Source: Coenobita brevimanus
Lineage: Eukaryota; Arthropoda; Malacostraca; Decapoda; Coenobitidae
Assembly (NCBI GenBank): GCA_032717465.1
Contig: CM064732.1
Span: 24,409,067 to 24,473,066, forward strand
Reading direction: 5' to 3'
DNA: 64,000 nucleotides
The notes under the pieces are model-generated. The model was given only the letters and a program-made list of their open reading frames with translations. It was not told where the DNA came from and made no database searches. The position numbers were made by a program, and so were the translations under genes. Of this stretch, positions 1 to 13,053 are shown piece after piece; the stretch's first letter is position 1, and every line of letters begins with the position of its first letter.

Positions 1-1633
<1,633 letters not shown>

Positions 1634-1763
1634 ATCAATATTCGTTATCACAACCATCATCATCATCATTCTCACTGTTTTATTCCAATCGTACTTGCCA
1701 CTAGTACACGGAGATGGAGGGAACCAGAATGAGAAAATAAAAATGGACGCAAAAATGTAGAAG

Positions 1764-2553
1764 TACAGTCACTCATAAAAGTTCGTGGGGGTCCGTGTGT
1801 GTGAGAGCTTGTGCAGTCTCCACCATTTTCTGGACGGCGAGTCTGTATAACGACGTGACTACGCACACATCCATACACACGGCAAAACTGTGACGTTGAT
1901 ATAATAAAGTAAGAAAGGATTATGTTTGTCATTCAGGAAAGTCATTACGTGAAAGGTTTCTTACTTGCTTCGTGTTTTTCCCTTAGTAGTGTTGCCTTAG
2001 ACTAGGGGCTGTTCCATTACTACTTTGGTCAGACTGCTTCACTGCTCACTGTTTCGAGTCTTGATCTACTTACAGTGTTTTATTATCTATTATTCAGATT
2101 TGGTTTTCATTGGATACATGGAGGAATATATTGACGAAGATATGCTAAACAACGTTAACGGTAGATACTCTGTGCGTTTAGCTCCTAATGCTTTACAACA
2201 TTATTCATGTGGATACGAAGAAATTTTCGAAACGATTCGAATACATCTCGACCTGCACAACCGTCATCACTGCTCACTTCCTTAATGAAAACGTAGACTT
2301 GATTAGGCTCTAATCTTCATATCTTATACAACAATGAATATGTACGGTAATTGATTATGACAACCGATAACACATGACTGGCAAACATAATCCTTTCTTA
2401 CTTTATTACATCAACGTCACAGTTCTGCCGTGTGTATGGGTGTATGCTCTGTCGCGTCGTTATAGACTCGCCGTCCAGAAAGGGGTGGGGAGTCTGGGGA
2501 CTGCACAGGCCCACACACACACGGACCCCCACGAACTTTTATGAGTGACTCTA
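1764..2553. mobile_element. Tc1/mariner-like MITE with ~170 bp terminal inverted repeats
   Basis: The sequence at 1766-1933 is repeated in inverted orientation at 2378-2551 with a few mismatches and one short indel. The left end reads TA then CAGTCACTCATAAAAG. The right end, read on the other strand, is TA then GAGTCACTCATAAAAG. TA dinucleotides flank both ends (1764-1765 and 2552-2553), matching the TA target-site duplication of Tc1/mariner elements, whose termini usually begin CAGT. The 444 bp interior has an 86-codon open frame (2025-2285) that does not resemble a transposase and has no DDE/D catalytic pattern, so the element would be non-autonomous. The arms remain alike, so it is not very old. 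The superfamily call is inferred from the ends only. Confidence 0.75.
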
Positions 2554-3147
2554 CCAATAGAGTACTCAATGAAGTGGGTTCATTATTCAAGCCTTCAGGA
2601 TTCATGACTCTATCTAATAGGCCTAACAACACACACACACACACACACACACACATAGGTGTCAAAATAAGTCCGAGGTACAGACCATTCCTTCAACTTC
2701 CATGTTACAGTTGGGTTACATTTGTCATATGCATCTTCATATATATTCTTACATCATCCGTCCATCTCGATCATTCAATGAAACTATGTATTTGTCAACA
2801 TCCGAAAGTATTTATTCACACATACATTTGCCATTTCTAGCCATCTACAGTATTTCTTGGCCTCACACACGTACTCTCACCCTCAAACCCAGCAGCATAT
2901 ACATTTTTTTTTTTTCACTACCATATTTTATTATTCTCTCCGTGTGACGGTATTATATAAACACGCTCTTTCCATTTTGTTTTTCATTTATCAGTATTCA
3001 TCCACGTCTACCTCTTCGCATTTGCTCACTTTTACCCACATTAACCCAAACACTTTCTCTTATATATCGAAAATATATTCCTGTTGTCAGGGATGTTTTA
3101 TAAATAATATTTCATTTCTTGACTTCTGTTTCTTTCTTTTAACTATT
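2554..3147. other. Non-coding, includes a short (AC)n at 2630-2655
   Basis: AT-rich pyrimidine-biased sequence with a 26 bp AC microsatellite just outside the MITE. The + strand open frames here (2541-3180) read as low-complexity H/T/S/F/Y sequence and have no recognisable domain. Confidence 0.5.
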
Positions 3148-4202
3148 GTCTTTGAGAAGAGACGAGCCTTAAGCTTTTGAAAGCTGGTAGCTGATTGGTT
3201 GTCCGAGTGCATTCATTATTAACGACGCAAATTAAACTATATTGTATGGCTTACAATAACGGTTTCACGATGAGATTGCCCAAATGCAATATTATGTTAT
3301 AGTTATTTGCATAGATTAATTAAAACGCGGGGCCTTACAAAGTTTATCTCATGGCCTAAATACATATGAAATTTTGAATTCTTGGGACAAATCAAAACAC
3401 ATTCAGGTAAAGTTTTGCGAGTCCTTTTTTCTTTCTCCCATGTTTAGGAAAAATAAAGGTAAATTATGTCATTATTGGAACATTATGTAAAATCTAACGT
3501 AATAAAATATTGGAATTCCCATGAAAAATGACTGGGAGTCAAAGGTGAAGAAGCTAAATGTCACCGTCACATTTGAAGACCCGGAGTCCATACCTTGTCA
3601 GAGCTTTGTTCTAAGTTGTAACTTGATATTCGAAACAAAAAAGAAAAAAAACTTACTGATGCTGCAAAAGGAAAAAGCATAATGCAAACTGATGCGACAG
3701 CAAAAAGTTGTCAAACAAAACTGAATATTCATCTACTTAGTCAAGTAGGACATCCCACGAGCGGCCTACTCACCCACCCCTCACCCCGGCGTCTACCATT
3801 CAGAGAATGGTAAATGAGGGGGTGTCAGGGAATGTCATGTTTGATTGAAATTCCGATGTTTTGCTAGGTTACATTAAACAAACGATAACAGTAATGACAA
3901 TTTACCCTAATTCGAGAAAAAATGAAGGTACTCATACATCTTTAAGTACGTGTTTCGATTTGTCCCGAGAATTCAAATTTCGCACGACCCTAGGCCATCT
4001 GATAAGCTTCGCAGGGCCCCCTTTCTAAATTAATCATTGCAATTAACTATTATATAACATTTTATTTGGGAAATTTTATCGTCAACCGGTTATCGTAATC
4101 CTTTTTATAATGATAATTTATAATGCGACTTATTGATGAATGCACCCGTACAACCAATCACTGCTCGCTTTCAAAAGCTTAAGGCTCATCTCTTCTCAGA
4201 CG
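3148..4202. mobile_element. Foldback element with ~380 bp diverged inverted arms
   Basis: The left arm (about 3148-3532) and right arm (about 3828-4202) are inverted copies of one another. The outer ends share GAGAAGAGAyGAGCCTTAAG. Further in, matched blocks include the segment around 3190-3235 (TGATTGGTTGT, TGCATTCAT), the segment around 3355-3395 (TGAATTCTyGGGACAAATC), and a last block near 3500-3530. Arm identity looks like roughly 70-80% with small indels. The loop of about 295 bp (3533-3827) has no coding signal but contains a small palindrome at ~3794-3813. No clear target duplication was seen. It could be a Foldback-type or other long-TIR non-autonomous DNA transposon; superfamily unassigned. 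Confidence 0.72.
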
Positions 4203-4729
4203 AGAACGATTAAGCTATAATATTTATTTTAACCCGTTCTGCTCTGAACACAATCCCTTGTTCCTTTAAATGTATTCTACCATTGCATGCACCTAGTCGT
4301 GTTTTACCTTTCCTCCTCCACAACTTTTGTTCGCTAATTATGATTCCATGTTGTTCCTTCTTTTCACTAAATGACGTCCTTACAGCATTTTAAACAAATA
4401 TGATCTGTATACTTTCCACAGATTATCCAGATCCACCCTCTCCCAGATTTTAGATTCATGGTTCACTCTCTTCTGATCCTAGTAATCTATCAGGGTTTTA
4501 AGTTTTCACGCTTTTATTCATCCACTGTGAGTACTCGCCTCACCCGTCTGTCTCCATGCTTCTTAGAAGTTCTACAATGGAAGCATTTGATGACTTTTAT
4601 ATAATAAACACCTTACCATTTTTGTCATATCTGTATGAGGCTAGCACACCCCTCCCCCCCCCACATACAAACACATTCACTCAATAATCTACGCACACAC
4701 TGATCCAGAGGAAAATATATATACCTTTA

Positions 4730-4784
<55 letters not shown>

Positions 4785-4907
4785 CTGAGCTACGTAATGC
4801 CATTCAGTACTCATTTTCTGGTCCAAATTATTCGCGGTGTTAGCCGGAATGGTTTTGTTTTTCCCTGATAATTTGCATAATAATTAGTGATTGGCAATTA
4901 CTTCCCT

Positions 4908-4973
<66 letters not shown>

Positions 4974-5386
4974 AAACAATAAGGGAAATATATATAATCG
5001 TAACTGTGAAAAATAGTCTAGTTCTAAATGTCAGATGAAGAGATTTGTGAATGAGAATGTAAAGCAACCGACAATATGTGTCGTATTATCGTACAGTAGG
5101 TATAGCAAATTTCGCCGTACCTCTTCCTTAGTGATTTATTTACGCATTACACTGTAAACTCTAGTTTTGTATTCAAGCTGATGCAAGATGGTTTTATTCC
5201 GCATAGAGTTCATCAAACAAGCATGGGAGAAGTAATGATCTCCTCACATCTTCTTACAAGCGCTTGCCCACAAAAATTTGTGAGACTAATAGCCTTTCCA
5301 TCACAAAATGTTTGCGAGTACCATTGTCTTTGTTTCCAGCCCTTACTGAACCCGCAATGACCACTTCTGTCAAGTAAATCGAACAA
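4203..5386. other. Non-coding with (CA)n at 4733-4784 and (GA)n at 4911-4970
   Basis: Apart from the two long dinucleotide runs (about 52 and 60 bp) and a short C-run near 4655, this is AT-rich sequence with no recognisable coding content. Confidence 0.6.
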
Positions 5387-5712
5387 AATATTTTCACATA
5401 TTTTTGCATGTCTCGATTTCCGACAATTCAATGCCGTCGCGTCGCGAGCGATAGCCAAAATTTTGTATGGTATTATTCTGACACTCCGTGTACTTACCGC
5501 GACCTAATGCAAGAAGAATTAGGTTGATTTCTATTGCCTTTCTCATAAAAGAAATGTTTTTTTCTTTTCATATTTTCACCTGTCGCCATTTCCGACAATA
5601 TCGCGCTATGAAGTCACACACTATCGCCAAAATTTTTATTTGGTATTACTCGTACACTTCCTGGAGTTACCCCAACCTATTGAAAAAGAATTGGGTCGAT
5701 ATGCATCACCAC
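5387..5712 (+). repeat. Two tandem diverged units of ~179 bp
   Basis: The segment beginning TTTTCACATATTTTTGC at about 5389 recurs in altered form at about 5567. Both units contain ATTTCCGACAAT, then a GCCAAAATTTT...GGTATTA segment, a short gap, and a CCTA...AGAATT block. The repeat period is about 179 bp. Short open frames on both strands here look accidental. The family is unknown. Confidence 0.6.
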
Positions 5713-5963
5713 TCGTGAAAGAAACGAACAAATGCACAGATAGACACACACATACATAGCTTGACTTTATAATTTAGATTACCGTCACACTTGCCATCCG
5801 TAGCATAAACATGGACAGGAAAGTGCAGCATACATAATAAATCAGTGAAGTGCTACGAATGCAGGATGGGAGGTGGTGCAGGTTACGAGTAACTGTATAA
5901 AAGAAGAGGAAAACTGAATAATGACAGAAAGAGAGGTCAGTGAGAAAGCAATATGCAGCCCAG

Positions 5964-5966
<3 letters not shown>

Positions 5967-6031
<65 letters not shown>
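5967..6031. repeat. (GA)n microsatellite, ~65 bp
   Basis: Pure AG/GA dinucleotide run in a purine-rich neighbourhood (5800-6470). Confidence 0.97.
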
Positions 6032-6035
<4 letters not shown>

Positions 6036-6518
6036 AAATAGTGAAGTGCGAAAATGATAGGAATTTTAAGATAGCAAAGAGGCAACAAATAAAGAAATAT
6101 AGAACTGAACATTATAGTAAGGCGCTGGTGCACAGGAGGAAGTCAGAAAAAAGACAGAAAAAAGAGAAAGGTGAAAAGGTGATACGGGGACGCGATGGTT
6201 AGTAGAACAGAGACAATGAATAAACAGGCCAAAGAGAAATAAAACGGTGTTCATAATTATAATAAATAAAGCAAAAGTTATCCTTTGCAAAAGGTGAATT
6301 TTTGTGATTGAATTTAAAAATGAAAAATATGGGAATTAATCAAAGGAGATAGAGAGCAGAGATGGAAACTGGAATAGGCATGAAAAAGGAAAAGAAATTA
6401 AAGAATAAACGAGCAAAGCAAAAAAAAAAAGAAAAGATGGATAGGGGAATCAGCGGAAGTACGAGATACTGATGACAAAACGGAGACGAGAAGAAGCAAT
6501 AAACTCGTCGATTCTTCA

Positions 6519-6520
<2 letters not shown>

Positions 6521-6569
<49 letters not shown>

Positions 6570-6917
6570 TCCCTTCTGTTTAATTCCTCTTCCCTCTCAT
6601 AAATCTGCCTCCTTTTGTTCTCATCCATTTCGTTTCTTTCTTCATCTCCATGACCCTTCCTTCACTTCCTTCCCTTCTCCTCCTGTCTTCTATCCTCTCT
6701 CAATTTTCTTCTTCACTTTCCCTTCTCTCTCTCTCTCCCTGTTCCCTCTCTCTTCCTCTTCTTTCCCCTCCGTCTTTCATTCTTTTCTCTTCCTTCTCTC
6801 CCTCTCTTCTGCCCAATTCCCTCTCCCTGATTCCCCTTCACCCTCCCTTGCCCAATCTCCCTTCCTCCTCCTCTCTCCATTCCTCCCTTCCTCCTCTCCT
6901 TTCCTTACCCCCGCCTA
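6521..6917. repeat. Pyrimidine-rich tract starting with (CT)n
   Basis: About 45 bp of pure CT (6523-6565) leads into ~350 bp that is almost entirely C and T on the + strand. The 148- and 94-codon open frames here consist of S, L, P and F, which is what any pyrimidine tract encodes, so they are not annotated as genes. The tract could form triplex (H-DNA) structures, an inference from composition. Confidence 0.85.
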
Positions 6918-7049
6918 GTAAGCCTGGCAACTAACCGACCTTATCTCAACAAGGGATTTAAAATCAAATCTCCCGACGCCCCAGCTGCATAGCCTTATAC
7001 GTGAATGTTCGAGGCGTGTTTATAAGAACGCATGGTGTGAGGCGACATT

Positions 7050-7136
<87 letters not shown>

Positions 7137-7163
7137 CAGAGACAGACAGACAGACAAACAGAG
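7050..7163. repeat. Compound microsatellite (GT)n-(GA)n-(GAGACA)n
   Basis: About 50 bp of GT is followed by a short GA run and then roughly 45 bp of GAGACA/GACA hexamer and tetramer units. Long open frames across it on both strands are low-complexity artefacts. Confidence 0.95.
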
Positions 7164-7379
7164 ACAGAGAGAATGGAACAAGGTTTAGGATCAAAGTCAG
7201 GAATGAGAGAATGTATTTCAGACAGACGAAGAGAGCATGGTACAGGAAAGTGCCGGTCTGCACCAATATCATCGTGTACGTATGTATTTATGTACGTGCA
7301 CTCAGGTTTCTTAGTTCTGGAAGGATCTACCAGATGTGATGTGTAGCCTACCAATGAAAAATTAAAACAGCCATTGTGA

Positions 7380-8010
7380 AAGTGGAGGGAGCGATACCTG
7401 AGTGTGGTTGGAAAGGGAAAGGTGTTAGATTAGTGTGAGACAGTTTTGGAATCCTTAAACCAAGGGTATATGGGTGTGACTTTGTGCCTCTTTGGTTTGT
7501 GTGGGTGCGATGGGTAGAATGCAATGTTTGGGATCCTTACAAGTAGAATGTATTGGTATGTTTTAGTGTATTAATGTATGTTCAAAGGGAGCATGTGTTT
7601 CTGGTGAGTATGCTACACTGCCACTGGAATCCTTATGGTAAGAGTGCGTGGATGTGTTCTGTGAGAATGGGTTGGTATGTTTTTTGTGTGTATACATTAG
7701 AGAGATGGCAAAGCGCAAGGAATGCTTAAATACATGGTGTGTGACTGTAATTCTGCTTTTCTCTGTTGTGTGATTGTCTCTATATGTGGTTAATGGGTTT
7801 ATGTTTGTGTGTACTTTGAGTGGATGCTCTTGTGTGTATTGTATAGTGTTTGAGGAAGGTGACATAGTACTTATAATCCTTAAAAATGAATTACGTGAAA
7901 GTGTAGGTGTTTGTGTGATTGTTACTGCGTTTGATTTGTTGTGATTTATACGTGCTTTGAGTGAGTGTGTTTAGGAAAATGAAGCTGAGCTAGGTTTCTT
8001 TAAGGTTAAA
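7380..8010 (+). repeat. Decayed tandem repeat, ~82-96 bp units with a GGAATCCTTA core
   Basis: A core resembling GGAATCCTTAA recurs at about 7449, 7531 (GGGATCCTTAC), 7627, 7712 (GGAATGCTTAA) and 7876 (ATAATCCTTAA), with spacings near 82, 96, 85 and 164 bp. A more doubtful one lies near 8000. The sequence between the cores is rich in GTGTGT, TTGGTATG and GGTGTG. An isolated further unit lies at about 11428 (GGAATCCTTAATATT). The repeat runs straight into the (TG)n at 8011. Confidence 0.5.

Positions 8011-8074
<64 letters not shown>
8011..8074. repeat. (TG)n microsatellite, ~64 bp
   Basis: Uninterrupted TG run following the decayed tandem repeat at 7380-8010. Confidence 0.98.
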
Positions 8075-9168
8075 TGTTTGCCTAATCCCCAGCTGACGGC
8101 ATTAGTCATCGAAAGTCACATGTCTGGGAAACCCGGACTGACAGACATAGCTATTTTGCATTTCCAAATAAAGTTTGAAATTGCTGCCGATTTGTTTTGT
8201 CACCACTGCACCACGCGAGTATAGTGGAGGCGGATCGATGTCATTACCAGTCTACGATACAACAGAGAAGGACTAAGAATTATGAGTTCTGATTCTGCCG
8301 CTACCACCCGCCTAGTTCTTGCCACCTCCATTCCTGCTAAGCCACGCGATTGGGACGGAATTATAGGTAACTGCGTCATCGTTGTCGACTGGAGAGACGA
8401 TGTATGAGGACTGAAGCTACCACACAGAGTGTGGCATTTTATGGACGCCCACCTGTGCCTCCTCCCATGGCAACTTGCTACCACAAGAGAGTAACCCTAA
8501 TGTTCCACCAGAGCCTGAGCTCTTCCCCTACCCATCCGATGCCTTGGGATAGTCCTCTGAGGAGTCAAACTGTGGGGACATTGTCTGGCAGCCAAATGTA
8601 ACGTGCAGCAAAAATGGTGCATTGTGACTGCCCAACCTCCTTCATGGAACCCCTGCATCACCGCCATCTCATCACCACCCACATAGCCTCAGTCTAGTAT
8701 GTCATGGGTGTGAGGAGAAGTGTGTATAGTTTAGATATGTACATAAAAATAGAAAAATAAGTGGTACAGAAAAATAAAGAAAATTTCAGTGTAGAGAATG
8801 TCATTTTACCAAATTAAGAAATGACATACGTTTAATAACGCAAGAGAGTAGAAAAAAGCGAAATATACATAAATCACAGAAAACAGGGACATAATTCATA
8901 AAAAATAGGGAGAACTATGGTGTTGGAAATAAGTGCTTTAACCAATATAACCATTTGGAAATGAGTGTCATTCTTGTATTGAAGTAAGAATTTAGAGAAT
9001 TTGGTACCTTATATGTAAGTTATTAGAAGGTAAGGAAAGTTACTCTATGGAAAACAAGTGCTAAGTGAAAGTGAAAGTGATCTTTCAGGGCAAGTACTGT
9101 ACTGTACAGTGGTTTTGTACTGTAGTGCATAATCCGTGGTATTCGTCTCTCCTACACACCTAGGGCTC
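8075..9168. other. No recognisable gene or element
   Basis: The sequence from 8085 to 8700 is less AT-rich and has several short open frames on both strands (for example 8200-8484 on the - strand), none resembling a known domain. From 8700 to 9160 the sequence is A-rich and non-coding. The 8085-8215 part (GCTGACGGCATTAGTC..., GGGAAACCCGG) looks like dispersed-repeat sequence, but no second copy is present in this window. Confidence 0.4.
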
Positions 9169-9508
9169 ACGGCCGTATGCTTAAACACATATGGAGAGGC
9201 CCTACATTGGTCCCTACTTTACACACTAAGGAAAGCACAAGCAAGCCCTCAATTTTTACACGGTATGCTAAGAGAACATTAAGGGAAAGGGGGACGTTGG
9301 TAGCCCTGCGTGACCAGTTGGTACGTCGGAAGTGCTCCCGTGGGAGTCGCCATGACTATTCTTTGTCCAGACGATGTCAATCAGCACCAAATTAAATAAT
9401 TTTCCATCATTTTTTTATGTATCAGCACTTATTTGTACGTATACTTTATATACTATTATGGTAATAAACTTTTTAATCAATACTTATGTTGTAAATATGA
9501 TAGTTAGC

Positions 9509-9835
9509 GCTGGAGATAGGTCAGGTTAGGTTGGGTTAGGATAAATTTGGTTAGGTTACCTTAAAACTGGTTAGGTTAGCTTAAAACAAGTTGGGATAAA
9601 TAAGGCAGGGTTGAATTACGAAAATTTATGATAGGTTTGGGTAAATGAGCACTGATAAGGGCAATTTCGCTGAAAAATAGCGTTCTAAGAAGGCGTTTGT
9701 CAGTCTTCGTGCACAGATTAGGATTAGTTTGGTTGGGTTAGCATAAAATTGGTTAGGTTAGTCTCAAATAGGTTAGGTAACGTTAGGAGAAATAAAGTTG
9801 GGTTGTTACGAAAGTTTAGGTTAGGTTTGTTTAAT
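9509..9835 (+). repeat. GGTTAGG-type degenerate repeats
   Basis: GGTTAGGTT, GGTTGGGTTAGG and GGTTAGGTTAG motifs recur irregularly in two clusters (9519-9640 and 9719-9835), separated by a non-repeat segment. The unit resembles the arthropod telomere repeat TTAGG, but the array is irregular and interspersed. Similar motifs on the opposite strand occur at 23835-24040. Confidence 0.6.
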
Positions 9836-10080
9836 TAGGCCTGCAAGGGTAATTTCGATCGTATATGGCGCTCTAAGATGGCGTCCATCGGTCTTCATGC
9901 ACAGCAAGATAGTGGCTGTCCATGAACAAACACCGCATTTTAAAGCACTTTTTACCATATTTAAAAGAAATGAAAAACACTGTAACTTGAAAATACAATT
10001 CGAAAGTACATGAAGAATTCCATGAAGGGCTAAAGCAAGGAAAAAATGCAAAATAAGGTGGTCCTATGTCTCCTTAACGA

Positions 10081-10434
10081 TTACCAAGAAGTATGAATAG
10101 AATGCTGCTGATACCATCGATTATCCCTTATTCTTGCTACATGGCCTGCCGACCTCCATTTCCGTTCTTTTATACCTTCTACATTATCTTTGACATTAGT
10201 CTGCTCTCTCACCCAAGTTGATCTTTTCCTGTCTCTTAAATATATTCCCAACATTGACCTTTCCATAGCTCTCTGAGAACGACTTAATTTATTTTCCATC
10301 GATTTGGTCAGTTTCCAAGTCTCACAAGGATACGTCATAGCTGGAATTATACATTCGTTATTTACTTTTCGTTTCATACAAACTAGCAATATACTCTTCA
10401 TAATGTCCCTATGTTTACCGAAAGCTTTCCATCC
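10081..10434 (-). pseudogene. LINE reverse transcriptase C-terminal fragment
   Basis: The minus-strand frame ending at 10081 encodes the C-terminal part of an arthropod non-LTR retrotransposon polymerase. Visible landmarks are a GKHRDIMKS segment, MTYPCETWKLTK (the usual TYGxETW motif with G changed to P), QRAMERSMLGI, LRDR, and KWRSAGHVARIRDNRW, all typical of the region after the polymerase core in RTE/R1-like LINEs. The polymerase core itself, with its YADD motif, is absent. The frame runs about 30 codons further upstream to 10524, but that part does not match. It is a 5'-truncated remnant inside the inverted-repeat element 9169-11089. Confidence 0.75.
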
Positions 10435-11089
10435 AATTGATATATAACAAATAATGGTACAAGAAAATGAAAAACAATTTGCAGTGCCTGAGATTAAAAC
10501 GCAATGATGATCCCATGCTGGCAAGACGCTTCATCGTTTGGCCTATGAGCGAAGAACAGTAACTTTCTCGTTACATATATTAACGTATATTATAACCTTT
10601 AGCATTGTCTGAACGTTCTATATTAAGTTAAATCACATGAGTAACGTATTAAAGTGGTTTACACATGTCAATTTTAGGATCTCGCCTACTGTCAACTGCT
10701 CTTAAAAATATAAAAATGATAGTGCTTGTCTCCGCCAGAACAGAGACGGGCCCGAATTTGACCTACTACTCGGTAAGGTACAGCCCGCGTGTTTTAATAA
10801 CCAACGGTTCAGTTCCCGTGTATGTTTGCATTGCACTTTTAGCAAGTTAAAATATTTTTTACATTACATAAACTATTTACATTATTCTATGCCTTCTGGA
10901 GGTACAGAGTTACTTTGTTACGAATAATTAAATGTAGGGTTTGCGAAAGCCAAGCATTCCTCCCCTTTAAAAAATGTTGGAACAACCCTACATATTGAGG
11001 GAGGTCTTTCCCTACTTAAACTTTTAGCATACCGTTTTGATATAGGGCCCTTAGGAAAGGCCCTACATTAGCTTTAAGCATACGGCCGT

Positions 11090-11647
11090 CAGTGCCACTC
11101 TGAAACAACAGGAAAAATGGAGCAAATGAGATAAGGCAGCTGCATGTACAGGGTGATAATCATTCATGCGGCAGTAGCAGGGACAGGTCAAAAGGAATGG
11201 GAATAGGGAGTGAGAGTGGGGCAGCTTCATCCTGCCGGGTCCACCCTAGCCTGTGCAGGCAGCAAGCCTTAGCCATGTATTCATGCGCTCATCCAGACGC
11301 AACCTCGCTGTAGTCTTCGAGAGTAGAATGTCTGGATGTGAGACTGTTTTGCTGAATTCTACTTCTGTATATTTCGCGTTGGTGTGTCTGTGTTATGAGG
11401 GTGGGCATGGAAGAATGAGGTGTGCTTGGAATCCTTAATATTAGACTGCATGGATGTGTCTGTTTGTTTTGTCTGGATGAGTTTGTGTGTTTTGAGTAAG
11501 TGTATTTTGTGAGTTTTGACCCGCAAGCATTATATGTTTGCATGTTCAGGCACAGGCAATTGGGTGCATCCGCCTTTTTTTACATGCGTGTGTGCATTTA
11601 TATGCATGAGTTTGTCCCTGGAGTTGTGTTTGGTCGTGGGCGTACGT
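11090..11647. other. No recognisable gene; contains one decayed repeat unit near 11428
   Basis: Several 60-80 codon frames overlap here on both strands without recognisable domains. A GGAATCCTTAATATT core at ~11428, followed by TGTGTCTGTTTG-type sequence, matches the decayed repeat of 7380-8010. Confidence 0.4.
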
Positions 11648-12030
11648 CAAAGGTCGGCAACCTGCGGCTCAGGACTCGCATGCGGCTCTTTTAGGACAGG
11701 TTTGCGGCTCCAGGAGCTTCATAAATAACCATTTATTCTTTCAGAACGAAGGCATCATATAACACATGCAAGGCAACATTAGATATTTAATTCAACTTTG
11801 AAAGATATAAATAACAGAACAATTATAATTTAATTCACTTTGTAAATATAAGTAGATTGAATGAGAATTTTGCTTTGTAATAATGGATTTCCTCTTAAAG
11901 TTACCAGAATATGATCTTATAATTTTTATGAATGCAAAGTAGCCTGTGTTTTGTAATATTTTATGAGTGTCATAATTATCATTCATACTACAGTACTAAC
12001 ATAATTAATATTACCTTGACTTATGAGGAT

Positions 12031-12036
<6 letters not shown>

Positions 12037-12080
<44 letters not shown>
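12037..12080. repeat. (TA)n microsatellite, ~44 bp
   Basis: Pure TA run close to the 3' end of the nested LINE copy, separated from its TATC tail by about 17 bp. Confidence 0.97.
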
Positions 12081-12084
<4 letters not shown>

Positions 12085-12097
12085 GCATGCTGAATAA

Positions 12098-13053
12098 ATC
12101 TATCTATCTATCTATTGCCAGACGCCTCAATCCCGTTTGGGGTGGCCACAAACAAATCGCCTCCAAGTCGCCCTGTCCCCCGCCATTTCACTCCCCTGCT
12201 CCCAACTCACACCCCCCTCTCTCATATACCTCTCCACCCCATCTCTCCATCTCATCCTCGGCCTCCCCCTCCTCTTTCCCCCTCCACCTCACTCACATAC
12301 ACTCTCTTCGTCAGTCTTTGACCCTCCATCCTCTCCACATGGCCAAACCACCTCAGTGTGTTCCTCATAACGCTTCCTATCACATCCACATCAACACCAC
12401 AACGCTCCTTTATATCCTCATTCGTCAGCCTGTCTCTCCATGTGACTCCACAGGCTCCTCTTAAATAACTCATTTCCACGGCTCTCACTCTTGACTTGCG
12501 TCCTTCCAACAACGTCCAAGCTTCACTTCCGTACGTTAGAGGTGGTATCACAGTACTGTCATGTAGTAACTTTTTCACTTCCATGCTCACTTCCCTGTTT
12601 CTTATCACTGCTTTCAAAGAACCAGCAACCTTTCTTCCCTGCTGTACCCTTTCAAGCACTTCACCCTCCAAACCTCCATCCTTACTCATCACACTACCCA
12701 AGTACTTAAACGTACTCACATTTTCCAATTCCTCACCATCCAACCTCGCTGTACATTCACTGACTTCACCTCTCTCAAAGACCATCACTTTACTCTTCCC
12801 TACATTCACCTTTAGATTCCGTTTCTTACACACTCTCTCAAACTCATCCACCAAGCCTTGCAGCTCCCCTTCGTCTTCACTCAACAACACGGTATCATCT
12901 GCAAGCAACAGTACAGGGAGTTTCCAAACACTATCCTCTCTCACCAGGGCCACTCCAACATCCACTACCCTACCTTCTACCTCTTTTATTACCCCATCCA
13001 TGTACAGATTGAACAACCATGGAGACATGACACATCCCTGTTTCAACCCATAA
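12098..13053 (-). mobile_element. 5'-truncated LINE with (TAGA)n tail, copy A; RT frame mostly open
   Basis: The minus strand encodes 264 residues (13046-12252) of a non-LTR reverse transcriptase from the palm onward. Visible motifs are GCVMSPWLF (RT block 4), LADDTVLLSEDE (catalytic block 5, F/Y replaced by L), NVGKSKVMVF, KYLGSVMSKDG, LTYGSEAWTLLEG, GVTWRDRLTNEDI and WFGHVERMEGQRL. The N-terminal endonuclease and the first RT blocks are missing. Beyond the frame, 3' sequence shared with the other four copies runs to a TAGA tail (ATCT on the + strand, 12098-12115). The element is inserted in the hAT-like sequence. The exact clade (RTE-like or other) is not settled. Confidence 0.85.

Larger units (their letters stand above)
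9169..11089. mobile_element. Candidate DNA transposon bounded by inverted repeats
   Basis: The 17-mer ACGGCCGTATGCTTAAA at 9169-9185 recurs exactly in inverted orientation at 11073-11089. Inside each end a second shared block appears: ACGGTATGCTAAGAG with AAGGGAAAGG on the left (about 9258-9298), and, read inverted, ACGGTATGCTAAAAG with TAGGGAAAG on the right (about 10998-11036). The arms are therefore about 100-150 bp, diverged and with indels. The interior holds the GGTTAGG-rich stretch and a LINE fragment. No transposase was recognised and no clean target duplication was found, so the superfamily is unknown. Confidence 0.5.

Noticed and set aside
2025..2285. 86-codon frame inside the MITE as a transposase
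   Set aside because: Too short and without a DDE/D catalytic pattern or helix-turn-helix.
6472..6934. 148- and 94-codon + frames rich in S, L, P and F
   Set aside because: Compositional result of a pyrimidine tract; no domain, and a similar pattern appears in every pyrimidine-rich block of the window.
9509..9835. True telomere array
   Set aside because: Motifs are irregular and interspersed with unrelated sequence, not tandem TTAGG.
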